Below are positions 43,957 to 52,667 of a stretch of 55,413 nt of DNA, piece after piece. Made by a program: the position numbers and the translations under genes. The notes beneath the pieces were generated by a model that was not told the DNA's origin, searched no databases, and saw only the letters and a list, made by a program, of their open reading frames with translations. How positions within the stretch are numbered: the first letter of the stretch is position 1; each line of letters opens with the position of its first letter. The stretch spans positions 1 through 55,413 of the forward strand of contig JAIZVZ010000015.1 in assembly GCA_021768485.1 (NCBI GenBank). The letters run 5' to 3'. The DNA is from Oxalobacteraceae bacterium (GTDB taxonomy: Bacteria; Pseudomonadota; Gammaproteobacteria; Burkholderiales; Burkholderiaceae_D).

Positions 43957-46205
43957 GCTGCCGATTGCAAATGTTTAACACGACGCATGACCTCCTTTTG
44001 TTTGCCGGCGTTGAAGGGGCGCGAGTTGGGACTGCCCAGATAACCGCACACGCGCCGCGTCACCGACAGGCTGGCGCTATCGTGGTTGCCGCACTGCGGA
44101 CAGACAAAACCGTCCGGCGTGGCTTTGGCCTCGCCCATGAAGCCGCACTGGCCGCACGAATCGACTGGCGTATTGGTGCCGAAATAGGGCACGTTCTCGA
44201 TGGCGTAGTCCCAGATGCGTTCGAGCGCCTTGAGGTTGTGCCGCATATTGGGCAGCTCGACATAGGTGATATGGCCGCCCGAGGCGAGTTCGGCAAAGCC
44301 TTTTTCAAAGGCGATTTTTTCGAACGGAGTCGCCTTGCGCGCCACATCGAGGTGGAAGGAATTGGTGTAATAGCCTTTGTCGGTCACGCCGGGGATCAGG
44401 CCGAAGCGTTGCGTATCGAGTTTGCAGAACCGGTTGCACAGCGATTCGCTCGGTGTCGAATACAGCGAAAAGCCCCAGCCCGATTCCTTTTTCCAGCGTT
44501 CGGTTGCCCGCGCAAGATAGGCCACGACTTCATGCAGAAAAGCCTGCGCTTGCGGGTTGTCGAACGGATGATCGCCGAACATCAGCAGCGCCACTTCATG
44601 CAGGCCGATATAGCCGAGCGAGATCGAGACCCGGCCCTGGCGGAACAGGTCGAGGATTTCATCTTCGGGCTTCAGGCGCACCCCGAACGCGCCCTCGATA
44701 TAGAGAATCGGTGCGATCTTGGCTTTCACGCCTTCGAGGCGGCTGATCCGTGCCAGCAGCGCGGTATAGGCCGTGTCCAGCCGTTCGTCGAGAATCTTGA
44801 AGAAGCGCTGGCGGTCCTGCTTGGCCTCGATGGCAATGCGCGGCAAATTGAGGCTGACGACGCCGAGGTTGTTGCGGCCGGCCAGCACTTCCTTGCCTTG
44901 TTCGTCATGCCATACCGACAAAAAGCTGCGGCAGCCCATCGGCGAGACGGGAACCGAGGAACCGGTCAGCTTGCGATTGAGCTTGGCCGAGATAATGTCG
45001 GGATACATGCGTTTGGAGGCGCATTCGAGGGCCAGTTGCTTGATGTCGTAATTCGGGTCTTCCGGCTTGAGGTTGAGGCCTTCTTCGATGAAAAACACGA
45101 GTTTCGGGAACACCGGGGTGACGCCTTCCTTGCCTATGCCTTTGATGCGCACTTGCAGAATCGCCTTTTGCACGGCCCGCGCCTGCCAGCTCGTTCCCAT
45201 GCCGAAGGAAAAGGTCACGAACGGTTGCTGGCCGTTGGAGCTGAACAGCGTGTTGATTTCGTATTCACACGCTTGAATGCCATCGTAGGTTTCTTTTTCC
45301 GTTCTTTCGCGCGCGAAGCGCTCTTGATCGGCGATGCCGTACTGACGTGCAATTTCAAGATTTTTTTCGTACGATTTCTGGACGTAAGGCGCCAGCGTTT
45401 CATCGATGGTCGGAATCGTCGTGCCGCCATATTGATGGCTTGCCACCTGGGCGATGATTTGCGCCGATACCGCGCAGGCGACGCCGACCGAACGCGGGCT
45501 TTCAATGCCGGCGTTGCCGAGGCGGAAACCATGTTCAAGCATGCCTTTCAAATCGACCAGGCAGCAGTTGGTAAACGGCAGGAAGGGCGAATAATCCATG
45601 TCGTGAAAATGCAGGTCGCCGCTGTCGTGGGCTTGCAATACTTCTTTGGAAAGAAAATTGCTGGCAAACTGTTTGGAGATGATGCCGGCCATCAGATCGC
45701 GCATGACCGGAAACACATTCGCATCCTTGTTGGCATTTTCGGTGATGGCGTCTTCGTCGGTCTTGTCGACCAGCCCCATCAATTGCGCATGCAGGGCCGA
45801 GCCCTTGACGCGGATACTGTCGCGGTCATGGCGGTACTCGATATACAGCCGCGCCACTTCGGGGTGCAAGGTCATCAAGACGTCTTCAACATACTGTTGA
45901 ATCGACGGGATGTCGAGGATTTCGCCCGGATGCTTGCTGCAGCGCAACTCGACTTCCGAAGCGACCGTCAGTGCCACCGCGTTCGGATTGGGCAGTTGAG
46001 CGGCAACGGCCGCTCGTTGACAGGCTGTGACCACTTTCAGGATATCGAAGGTGGCAACCGTGCCGTCGCGCTTGAGGATGAAACGCGGCAGTGGCGGGGT
46101 CGCCGGCCTGATGTCCGCTGTCGAACCGTGTTCGATCGATGAATCGGCGAAGGCCATTGCCTTCTCCGCCGTGCTGAATTTTTGAATGAGGGATGTGCCG
46201 TGCAT
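43953..46205 (-). CDS. nrdD: Class III (anaerobic) ribonucleoside-triphosphate reductase
   Basis: A 750-residue glycyl-radical enzyme that makes dNTPs under anoxia. An ATP-cone regulatory domain (about 41-130, RFILKRDGTVATFDILKVV) precedes the barrel. The C-terminus has a zinc site (CGQCGF and CPQCGNH) and the radical loop RRVCGYLGSPNSRPF with Gly721. I chose ATG 46205 because GGGAAG lies 7 nt upstream. The frame is open to 46391, but that part is the riboswitch leader. A cobalamin riboswitch lies at 46318-46496 on the same strand, so expression should fall when B12 is plentiful and a B12-dependent class II reductase can take over; no nrdJ is in this window. Confidence 0.95.
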   Translation of the reverse strand: MHGTSLIQKFSTAEKAMAFADSSIEHGSTADIRPATPPLPRFILKRDGTVATFDILKVVTACQRAAVAAQLPNPNAVALTVASEVELRCSKHPGEILDIPSIQQYVEDVLMTLHPEVARLYIEYRHDRDSIRVKGSALHAQLMGLVDKTDEDAITENANKDANVFPVMRDLMAGIISKQFASNFLSKEVLQAHDSGDLHFHDMDYSPFLPFTNCCLVDLKGMLEHGFRLGNAGIESPRSVGVACAVSAQIIAQVASHQYGGTTIPTIDETLAPYVQKSYEKNLEIARQYGIADQERFARERTEKETYDGIQACEYEINTLFSSNGQQPFVTFSFGMGTSWQARAVQKAILQVRIKGIGKEGVTPVFPKLVFFIEEGLNLKPEDPNYDIKQLALECASKRMYPDIISAKLNRKLTGSSVPVSPMGCRSFLSVWHDEQGKEVLAGRNNLGVVSLNLPRIAIEAKQDRQRFFKILDERLDTAYTALLARISRLEGVKAKIAPILYIEGAFGVRLKPEDEILDLFRQGRVSISLGYIGLHEVALLMFGDHPFDNPQAQAFLHEVVAYLARATERWKKESGWGFSLYSTPSESLCNRFCKLDTQRFGLIPGVTDKGYYTNSFHLDVARKATPFEKIAFEKGFAELASGGHITYVELPNMRHNLKALERIWDYAIENVPYFGTNTPVDSCGQCGFMGEAKATPDGFVCPQCGNHDSASLSVTRRVCGYLGSPNSRPFNAGKQKEVMRRVKHLQSAA

Positions 46206-46242
46206 TACAAACTTCCCATATTGTCCGGGGGGATGGCAGAAA

Positions 46243-46280
46243 GGCCATTTCTCGTAAAAATTATTATTGAGAAATTGGCC
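46243..46280 (-). terminator. Hairpin in the nrdD leader (likely expression platform)
   Basis: GGCCAATTTCTC and GAGAAATGGCC form an 11-bp stem with one bulged base, between the riboswitch and nrdD. On the minus strand it is followed by TTTCTG, so it may terminate weakly. The nrdD ribosome-binding site lies 30 nt further down, so a sequestering role is not obvious. Confidence 0.5.
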
Positions 46281-46317
46281 ATTTTTTGTTGACGCACCCC
46301 GCCCACGTTTAAAAAAG

Positions 46318-46496
46318 GTTGATTGAGGCAGGTCTCCTGGCGGTCGGCGCCTTGCCATCTGGTCTGCCGTCCCGGAATGATCCAGTGGCAAATCACGGCA
46401 ATATGCTAACCGACTACAGTCGCGGGGGCAGTTTCTGATTACATCATAATCAGTACACTGAATTCCCTTTTAATCCCTTGCAGGGGGAACCATCAA
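46318..46496 (-). ncRNA. Cobalamin riboswitch upstream of nrdDG
   Basis: On the minus strand the order of conserved blocks is that of a B12 riboswitch: GGTTCCCCCTG, GGGATTAAAAGGGAA, CTGCCCCCGCGACTGTA, GCCACTGG, and the B12 box GCCAGGAGACCTGCC (46323-46341 region). Spacing is as expected. It lies about 110 nt before the nrdD start, with a hairpin between. Bound cobalamin should switch nrdDG off. The next gene upstream (DUF2149, ends 46698) is on the same strand, so the riboswitch also separates the two operons. Confidence 0.93.
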
Positions 46497-46697
46497 TGCA
46501 GCTAGTCTAGTCCCTTTTTATTGCTGTGGTCAATAGGAAATATACTAGATATAGTCGGTGTTGTATTGAGTTGAACTATATGTTGACTTCGCGGCCAATT
46601 GGCCTCCAGTTTGGGCAAGGCGCCCGAGCGTTCCTCACGGATACGATTATCCGGTATTTTATGTACACGAATAAGACGGCGCCGCGCCCATTTTCTC

Positions 46698-47030
46698 TCA
46701 GCGCGGCCGTTCGCCGGCTTCCGGCACATACACGATCGAGCCGTCCTTCATCCGGTAGGCAACGCCTGCCTTGGCCCCTTCGCCCTGGCCGATGGCACCG
46801 CTGGCCTTGTAGCGTTCGATTTTCTCTCCTTTTTTGATCATCATCTCCATATTTGGCTTGCCGGGATCGCTAATGACGGTGAGGTCTTGTTTCGACAGCT
46901 GGCTGAGCAGCGGATTCTGGGCGACGGTGATCAGGAGGGCGGCGATAATGACCAGAAAAATATCGATAATATTGACCATCGACAGCAGCGGGTCGTCGTT
47001 TTCGGCTTCGTGCAACAATTTCAGGCTCAT
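46698..47030 (-). CDS. DUF2149 protein, ExbD-like role (HmuV-like)
   Basis: A 110-residue inner-membrane protein. After LKLLHEAENDDPLLS, one TM helix (MVNIIDIFLVIIAALLITVA, about 18-37) contains an Asp in a position similar to the proton-carrying Asp of ExbD/TolR, followed by a periplasmic tail ending in YRMKDGSIVYVPE. DUF2149 is found next to MotA/TolQ/ExbB-type genes in Bacteroidota hmu loci. I chose ATG 47030, which overlaps the previous stop. It is the last gene of the operon. Its pairing with the channel at 47027 as a proton motor is inference. I see no TonB-type protein in the window. The 200 bp downstream to the riboswitch hold no gene. Confidence 0.75.
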   Translation of the reverse strand: MSLKLLHEAENDDPLLSMVNIIDIFLVIIAALLITVAQNPLLSQLSKQDLTVISDPGKPNMEMMIKKGEKIERYKASGAIGQGEGAKAGVAYRMKDGSIVYVPEAGERPR

Positions 47031-47530
47031 GCGGCGCTCCGCTGGGTTTGAATGTCGAGCATTTCTTCGGCCAGCCAGCGGCGCCGCACATTGGCAATCC
47101 AATATGTGATGCTGGCAGCAATCAGGGCAATGATGACGACCGAAAAGGCGACCGTCAGGTTGCCCGAGACTTGCGCCAAGTTGCCGTCAGCCAACGATTT
47201 CAAGGCCGGGCCCATCGGAATCATGGTGCCGACCAGACCCAGCATGGGCGCGACCCGGCTTGCCAGGCGAACCGGTTCGAGCATTTTGTGCGCCTGCAGG
47301 TCGAGTTCGTCGAGCGAGCTCGCAGGGCGTTTTTGCGCATAGGCCAGTAACGGATAGCCGGCCAGATTTTGCGTGCCGGGATGGCGCCGCCGCTGCAGCG
47401 TCTGCACGCAAAAACTGCCCAGAACATAGAGCGAATAGGCAAACATCAGGCCGACGAGAAGCAGCACCGGCAGCAAGAACAGCTGCCCGATCTGGTACAT
47501 GATGAGTTCGATGAGATTGGTTTGGATCAT
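47027..47530 (-). CDS. MotA/TolQ/ExbB-type proton channel (HmuU-like)
   Basis: A 167-residue inner-membrane protein, three predicted TM helices (about 12-34, 100-122, 130-152). The conserved stretch VRLASRVAPMLGLVGTMIPMGPALKSLADGN (given by its core APMLGLVGTMIPMG) and LTVAFSVVIIALIAASITYWI are the ExbB/TolQ hallmarks. ATG 47530 follows AGGA; it overlaps both neighbours as ATGA. Such channels use the proton gradient to power TonB-linked import. Its partner here is the DUF2149 protein rather than a normal ExbD, as in the hmu loci of Bacteroidota. Confidence 0.8.
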   Translation of the reverse strand: MIQTNLIELIMYQIGQLFLLPVLLLVGLMFAYSLYVLGSFCVQTLQRRRHPGTQNLAGYPLLAYAQKRPASSLDELDLQAHKMLEPVRLASRVAPMLGLVGTMIPMGPALKSLADGNLAQVSGNLTVAFSVVIIALIAASITYWIANVRRRWLAEEMLDIQTQRSAA

Positions 47531-48510
47531 GGTTTTTCCTGGTTTTGAATAGTGGGAGAGGCGGACGCGCCGACCGCGCCGCTTATGGAACTGCTTATGG
47601 AACCGCTTATGGAGCCGCCTATGGAGCCGCTGACCGTGCCGCCTGGCGCCTCGGCGCAAGAATCGGGTCTGGCCGTGCGCGCGCTAAACCACAGCAAGTC
47701 GAAGCCTTCGGCGTCATAGGCTTCGGGCCGCAGTTTGTCATCGTCGACCTCGACATAGGCAATGCTGAGTACGGCGCTGTTGTCTTTCAGGTAATGCGGC
47801 ACGGCGCGGGTGCGGCGCACGTGGCCGGCGCCGGCGATCAGCACCACCGGGCCGGGGGCTGAATCGAGTACCGCCGCCATTTGCGCATCGCGCGCGCGCT
47901 GGGCCGCGACAATGGCCGTCAGGCGCGGCGGCCGCTGGCCGCAGTGGCCGCGCACGATATCGTCTTCGAGCGCCGCTGTCTGGGCGGCGTCGATGGCCGC
48001 CAGCGCCGGGCTTGCCTGGCCGAGGACGATGGCGCGGGCGTCGGCGCGCGACAGATTGGCGGCCAGCAGCGGCCAGCCGTGGCTGGCGGCAAAGCCGATC
48101 AAATCGCGGTATAGCGGCCAGCGCCATTCCTTGCGCCTGAGCTGGCCGGCGTCGGCCAGCCGTTCGGGATCGAGTACGCCGGCGGCCTGGGCCGCCGACA
48201 GCGGCGCCTGCCATTCGTGGTCGAACTGTTCCATGGCCAGGGCCGGACGGCGGCCGCGCCGAGCGAGTTCTTGCAGGGCCTGCAGTTGCAAGTCGTGCTG
48301 GAGCGCGCTGTCGTGTTGTTCTCCGAGCAAGACGTAGCGGCTGGCGGCGGCGCGCCGGTAAGCGCTGTCGGCGCCGACGAAGGCGTGGCTCTGGCTATCC
48401 CATATCAGGCCTTCGAGCGGATGGCCGGCGGCCGCGGTGCTCAGCACGGCGGCCAGCATGGCAGCTAAAAAAGTGGCTGAGCGCGGTGCAATCAGAAGCG
48501 TTGTTTTCAT
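47527..48510 (-). CDS. ChaN-family haem-binding-like periplasmic protein
   Basis: A 327-residue exported protein (signal peptide to about residue 28, AAAG-H cleavage; no lipobox). The ChaN fold motifs are YVLLGEQHDSALQH and PALAMEQFDHE, then LIGFAASHGWPLLAANLSR and GPVVLIAGAGHVRRT. Campylobacter ChaN binds haem and is iron-regulated. Its C-terminal 40 residues are Ser/Gly-rich and contain a 12-bp repeat (GSIS units, 47581-47640). It overlaps the CobN-like and ExbB-like genes by 4 bp each, so all three are expressed together; a haem- or iron-handling role is likely. Confidence 0.8.
   Translation of the reverse strand: MKTTLLIAPRSATFLAAMLAAVLSTAAAGHPLEGLIWDSQSHAFVGADSAYRRAAASRYVLLGEQHDSALQHDLQLQALQELARRGRRPALAMEQFDHEWQAPLSAAQAAGVLDPERLADAGQLRRKEWRWPLYRDLIGFAASHGWPLLAANLSRADARAIVLGQASPALAAIDAAQTAALEDDIVRGHCGQRPPRLTAIVAAQRARDAQMAAVLDSAPGPVVLIAGAGHVRRTRAVPHYLKDNSAVLSIAYVEVDDDKLRPEAYDAEGFDLLWFSARTARPDSCAEAPGGTVSGSIGGSISGSISSSISGAVGASASPTIQNQEKP
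47581..47640. repeat. 12-bp in-frame tandem repeat in the ChaN-like gene
   Basis: Five units of 12 bp (GCTTATGGAACT, GCTTATGGAACC, GCTTATGGAGCC, GCCTATGGAGCC, GCTGACCGTGCC) encode the Ser/Gly-rich tail of the protein. A similar 12-bp array (GCAGACTTTGCA, 48694-48741) lies in the C-terminal linker of the CobN-like gene. Confidence 0.85.
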
Positions 48511-51500
48511 CGATGGCCAGCCTTTCGATATTGGCGCCAGGCGCCGGCGACAGGAAAGAAAATCAGAAGGGCGAGCGCGGCGAGCAGCATCGCTCCCAGG
48601 GTTTGCATCACTTTCTGCGGTACTTGTTCAAGCTTCATGCCGCTGATGTGCGCGGTACTGGAAGGCGCGGTTTTGGCGGCGGCCGGCTTGGGAGCAGGCT
48701 TTGCAGCAGACTTTGCAGCAGACTTTGCAGCAGGCTGCGCTGCGGCTGCCGGCGCAGCCGGGGCTGCCGATGGCGGCGCGGCGCCGGCCAGGCCGAAGCC
48801 GGGCAGGCCGACGAAGGCTTGTAGCTTGGCATTGTCGGTGCGCACATCATAGCGCTGCGCCAGTTCGCGGTAGCGCGCCTTGAGTTCTTCCACCGTGGCG
48901 GCGTCGGCTTGCCAGTCCTTGTGGCGCGCCGCTTCGAGCATGCGGGCGATGGTCTGCGCCAGGGCATGCGGGTTTTCGCGCTCGAACCAGTCCTTCAGCC
49001 CGAGATGGTGCTTGTCGCGCACATAGACATCGACGAATTCCTGCCATTGGTCGTCGCGCACGATTTCGCGCGAAACCGAGGTCCAGCCGGCAAAATTGTT
49101 CATGCTTTCGAGCACCTGCAGCGTGCCGGCATAGCCTTCCGCCATCAGTCCCTTGATGTAGCCGGGGTGGAAATTGCGGGTAGCCAGTTCCTTGGCCAGG
49201 AATTGCGCCGCGCCGTCGACCTGGCCGCTGCCGGCCCCGCGCAAATTGGAAATGTACAGTTCGGGGGCTTTGCCATCGAGCGCGCGCACGGCCAGGGCGA
49301 TGCCGCCGAGGTACTGGAACGGATCGTCGGTGGTCAGCATGCCGTACAGGTTCGAGCTGCGCGACAGCACGGCGCCCTCGGTGCCCTTGAGGTGGATGGC
49401 ATACAGGTTGGCGCCGGCGGCGGCGCCGGGGCCGGCCAGTTCTTGCGCGCTTTTCCCCCAGTCGGCTTCGTCGGGGCCGTAGGCAAATTGCATGCGCGAC
49501 AGGTAGAGCGCGGCCAGCTTTTTGTCGCCTTCGGCGCGGCTGTCCCAGGTATCGGTGGCCAGCGCCGCGTCATCGAGGCCGGTGCCGTATTTGCCCGATT
49601 CGGAGGCGAAGATGCGCGTCTGGCCGGCCTTGCGGGCGGCGTCGGCGCTCCAGCCCTGGCGCAGCAGCTGGGCCGTAATCGCGCCGGCATTGGCCGCCAC
49701 CGGATTGTCGGCCTCGTTGGCCGCCGCCGCCAGCTGCACCGCCTTGGCCAGTATTTTTATCGTATTCGGGAAGTGGTCGCGGTACAGGCCGGTAGCCGAC
49801 AGCACGATGTCGACCCGCGGGCGCTTGAGGACCTCGCGCGCGACCAGCTTGACGTCGATCACGCGGCCGCCGGCATCCCACACCGGTTCGACGCCGAGGC
49901 CCCAGAGCGCCTGCGCCTCAAGCATGCCCTGGTGGCGCATGGTCTCCACAGACCACAGCGAAAAGGTCAGTTTTTTGGGCGCATGGCCGCTCTGTTTGCG
50001 ATGCGCCGCGATCAGGTTTTCCATCGCCTCGCGGCCCGCTTCCCAGGCCGCCCTGGTCGGAATGCGCGACGGATCGAAACCGTACAGATTGCGCCCGGTC
50101 GGCAGCGAGTCCGGATTCTTGATCGGGTCGCCGCCGTAAGAGGTGGCGATGAAACGGCCGTCGAGCGCCGTCAGCAAGCCCGCCATTTCGCTATCGGCCG
50201 CCAGGTCGGCATACCAGCGCCGGCCTTTTTCGACGGCCTGGCGCAATGCCGGCGCCAGCCCGGTGTCGGCCTCGCCGTCGACGATGTGGCGCTTGAGCAG
50301 GCGATAGGGCGACGACTCGCTCATGCGGCTGTAGTCCTCGACCAGGGTTTCGTCGGCGTCCTCGCCGGGTGCGACGGCCTGCTGCCAGAAGTCTTTGCCA
50401 AGCATCATCATCACGGTGCCGAGCCGCCACTGCTGGTCGGCGCCCTTGCCGAAGGTATGCATGCCCATCGGCTGAGCCGTACGCGCCAGTTCGTGTAAGT
50501 GCTCATGCACGCGGTCGATAAAGCCGCGGAAGTCGCGCGCGATGCGCTGCTCGTCCCATGCCAGGTCTTTGTCGATGTGCTCTTTTTTTATCCGTCCGAG
50601 CAATTCGATTTTTTGCCGGTCCTTGACCGCGCCCTCGTCCTGCGCCAGCCAGGCGTGCAGCAAGTCGTGGATGCCGGTGATCGCTTCGTGCAGGCCGGCC
50701 GGCGCGAACGGCGGCGTCTGGTAGGTGAGCGTCACGGCGCGGCCGCGGCGCTTGGCCTGGGTCGCCTCGCCGATATTGTCGACGATATAGGGATAAATCA
50801 CCGGCACATCGCCCACCGCCAGCATCGGATAGTCGTAGACCGACAGCCCGCGCTCCTTGCCGGGCAACCATTCCTGGGTGCCGTGCGTGCCGAAGTGGAT
50901 CAAGGCATCGGCGCCGAACTGCTGGCGCGCCCACAGATAGGTCGCCAGATAAAAGTGCGGCGGCGCCGCGCTGCTCGAATGGTAGAGGACTTTTTCCTTG
51001 TCGCTCCCGATGTGCTGGCTGCGTTCGCTGCGCGGCGCTTGCGGCATGATGATCACGTTGCCGAGCTTGAGGCGCGGAATGGCGAAATAGGCGCGCTGTT
51101 CGCGCCACAAGACCATCGACGATTGTTCCGGATCGCCCCAGTCCTTCAGCAGCGCACTCTTGACGGCGACCGGCAGGCTGTCGAGCCAGTTGCGATAGCT
51201 GGCCACCGGCAGCAGCACGGCGAGGTCGTCGCGCACCAGTGCCTCGAGTTCGCGGTTGTCCGCCGGCGGCCGATAGAATGGCGCCAGCAGCCGTTGCAAC
51301 TGCGCCGTCAATTCCTTGTCGCCCGGCGCCGCAGTCGTATAGCGTGCCGCCTTGAGGGCCGCCAGCGTGGCGTCGAGGCTTTTCGGCAGGTTCATGTAAG
51401 AGGCCGACAGATTTTTCTCGCCGGGCGGATAGTTCCAAAACAGGACTGCTATTTTTTTGTCGGCGTTCGGCTTGCTTTGCAGTTGCGCGAGCCTGAGCGC

Positions 51501-52601
51501 CTTGCCGACCACGGCGGCGGTTTGTGCTGGTATCGGCGCGACCTGGTCGTGGAGCTTGTCGGTGGCGCTGGCGATCTGGATATCGGCCACCCCCGCATAT
51601 TCGGCCTGGGCCAGATAAAACGGCACATCCATCAGCGCCACGCCCTGGCGGTCGGCGGCCCAGGCGGCGGCATCGCCCTTGCGATAGGGTGTGGCCTGGA
51701 TCACCGGCACGCCCATGCTTTCGAATTCCTTTTTACGGCCCTCGGGATTGAGCATGATCTGGGTGTTGATCAGGACGTCGGCCAGCGGCTTGCCGCCGGG
51801 CGCCATCACGCGCCCCATGGCATCGGCATCCATGACCGGGCTGTAGAAGGCCAGCGGCACGGCGCCGGCCGCTTCGATGCGGGCGATCATGTCGTCGATG
51901 AAGGCGGTCTGTTCGGCGGCGATGTATTGCTGGTGCATGGCGATGGCGATGACGGGCGCACGGCGCGGGCCGTCGGCTTTTTTCCAGGCCAGATAGCTGG
52001 CGGCATCGGGAAACACGATGTTCGGCGCCGCCGGATGATAGATGGCTGTCTTCGGGAAGATGACGGGCGGCGCAATCGGGCCTGTGGCGCGAGTGCCCAG
52101 ATGGCCGGCGATGGTCTGGAAAAAGCCCCGGAAGTTGGCGCTGCTGCCGTTCATGTAATAGGTGTGCAGGCGCTGCGCCAGCGGATCGGCCAGCCCGCTC
52201 CAGGTCGGCTTGCTGTCGTGCAGCCACAGCGACGGCTTTTTCAGGCCGGGCAGGGCGGCGGCCAGCCTGGCCAGCATGGCGTCGCGCAAGTGGTCGCGCG
52301 GGGCGTCGAAAAACACCATGTCCTGTCCCTTGAACAGGCTGGCGTCGACCTCGGGCGGCAGTTGTTCGATATAGCGCGCCTCGACCTTGATGTCATACGG
52401 CGCGGCGATCTCGGCCAGCAGGCGGAACTTGCCTGGCTGGATGGGGCTCGAGGTGAGGAACAGGACCGAGGCGGCCTGCACCGCGCCGGCGCCGAGCAGG
52501 CTCAAAGCCAGGAGCAGGGCCCTGGCCAGAAGCGGCGCAAGAAGAGCGGTGCGCCAGCCTGGCCGGCGGCCCGCCCGCTTGCCTAGCGTGACAGTGATCA
52601 T
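48507..52601 (-). CDS. Exported, membrane-anchored CobN/HmuS-like protein
   Basis: A 1364-residue protein of the CobN/BchH chelatase family, but exported. It has a signal peptide or TM near 18-42 (ALLLALSLLGAGAVQA), a large periplasmic body and, after an Ala/Lys/Pro linker built partly from a 12-bp repeat, a C-terminal TM helix (TLGAMLLAALALLIFFPVAG). Family segments include FGADALIHFGTHGTQEWLPGK, YPYIVDNIGEATQAKRRG, FGKGADQQWRLG and GYIKGLMAEGYAGTLQ. Cobaltochelatase CobN works in the cytoplasm with CobS and CobT, which are absent here. The Fur box, haem-type receptor and ExbB/DUF2149 neighbours instead point to HmuS, which takes iron out of haem. The ATG at 52601 follows AGGTAA. Removal of iron from haem is inference. 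Confidence 0.82.
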   Translation of the reverse strand: MITVTLGKRAGRRPGWRTALLAPLLARALLLALSLLGAGAVQAASVLFLTSSPIQPGKFRLLAEIAAPYDIKVEARYIEQLPPEVDASLFKGQDMVFFDAPRDHLRDAMLARLAAALPGLKKPSLWLHDSKPTWSGLADPLAQRLHTYYMNGSSANFRGFFQTIAGHLGTRATGPIAPPVIFPKTAIYHPAAPNIVFPDAASYLAWKKADGPRRAPVIAIAMHQQYIAAEQTAFIDDMIARIEAAGAVPLAFYSPVMDADAMGRVMAPGGKPLADVLINTQIMLNPEGRKKEFESMGVPVIQATPYRKGDAAAWAADRQGVALMDVPFYLAQAEYAGVADIQIASATDKLHDQVAPIPAQTAAVVGKALRLAQLQSKPNADKKIAVLFWNYPPGEKNLSASYMNLPKSLDATLAALKAARYTTAAPGDKELTAQLQRLLAPFYRPPADNRELEALVRDDLAVLLPVASYRNWLDSLPVAVKSALLKDWGDPEQSSMVLWREQRAYFAIPRLKLGNVIIMPQAPRSERSQHIGSDKEKVLYHSSSAAPPHFYLATYLWARQQFGADALIHFGTHGTQEWLPGKERGLSVYDYPMLAVGDVPVIYPYIVDNIGEATQAKRRGRAVTLTYQTPPFAPAGLHEAITGIHDLLHAWLAQDEGAVKDRQKIELLGRIKKEHIDKDLAWDEQRIARDFRGFIDRVHEHLHELARTAQPMGMHTFGKGADQQWRLGTVMMMLGKDFWQQAVAPGEDADETLVEDYSRMSESSPYRLLKRHIVDGEADTGLAPALRQAVEKGRRWYADLAADSEMAGLLTALDGRFIATSYGGDPIKNPDSLPTGRNLYGFDPSRIPTRAAWEAGREAMENLIAAHRKQSGHAPKKLTFSLWSVETMRHQGMLEAQALWGLGVEPVWDAGGRVIDVKLVAREVLKRPRVDIVLSATGLYRDHFPNTIKILAKAVQLAAAANEADNPVAANAGAITAQLLRQGWSADAARKAGQTRIFASESGKYGTGLDDAALATDTWDSRAEGDKKLAALYLSRMQFAYGPDEADWGKSAQELAGPGAAAGANLYAIHLKGTEGAVLSRSSNLYGMLTTDDPFQYLGGIALAVRALDGKAPELYISNLRGAGSGQVDGAAQFLAKELATRNFHPGYIKGLMAEGYAGTLQVLESMNNFAGWTSVSREIVRDDQWQEFVDVYVRDKHHLGLKDWFERENPHALAQTIARMLEAARHKDWQADAATVEELKARYRELAQRYDVRTDNAKLQAFVGLPGFGLAGAAPPSAAPAAPAAAAQPAAKSAAKSAAKPAPKPAAAKTAPSSTAHISGMKLEQVPQKVMQTLGAMLLAALALLIFFPVAGAWRQYRKAGHR

Positions 52602-52667
52602 TGAATTACCTTTGTGCTGGGGAAGCGGTGCGGCCATCGGCGGCCGCACCTTGGGGCATGTCGCCGT

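Noticed and set aside
46206-46391. N-terminal extension of NrdD by 62 residues
   Set aside because: The frame is open by chance through the riboswitch leader; the ATG at 46205 has a ribosome-binding site and fits NrdD length.
48507-52601. Cobaltochelatase CobN of aerobic B12 synthesis
   Set aside because: The protein is exported and membrane-anchored, no other cob genes are present, and the operon has a Fur box and a haem-type receptor. The cobalamin riboswitch nearby faces nrdD, not this operon.
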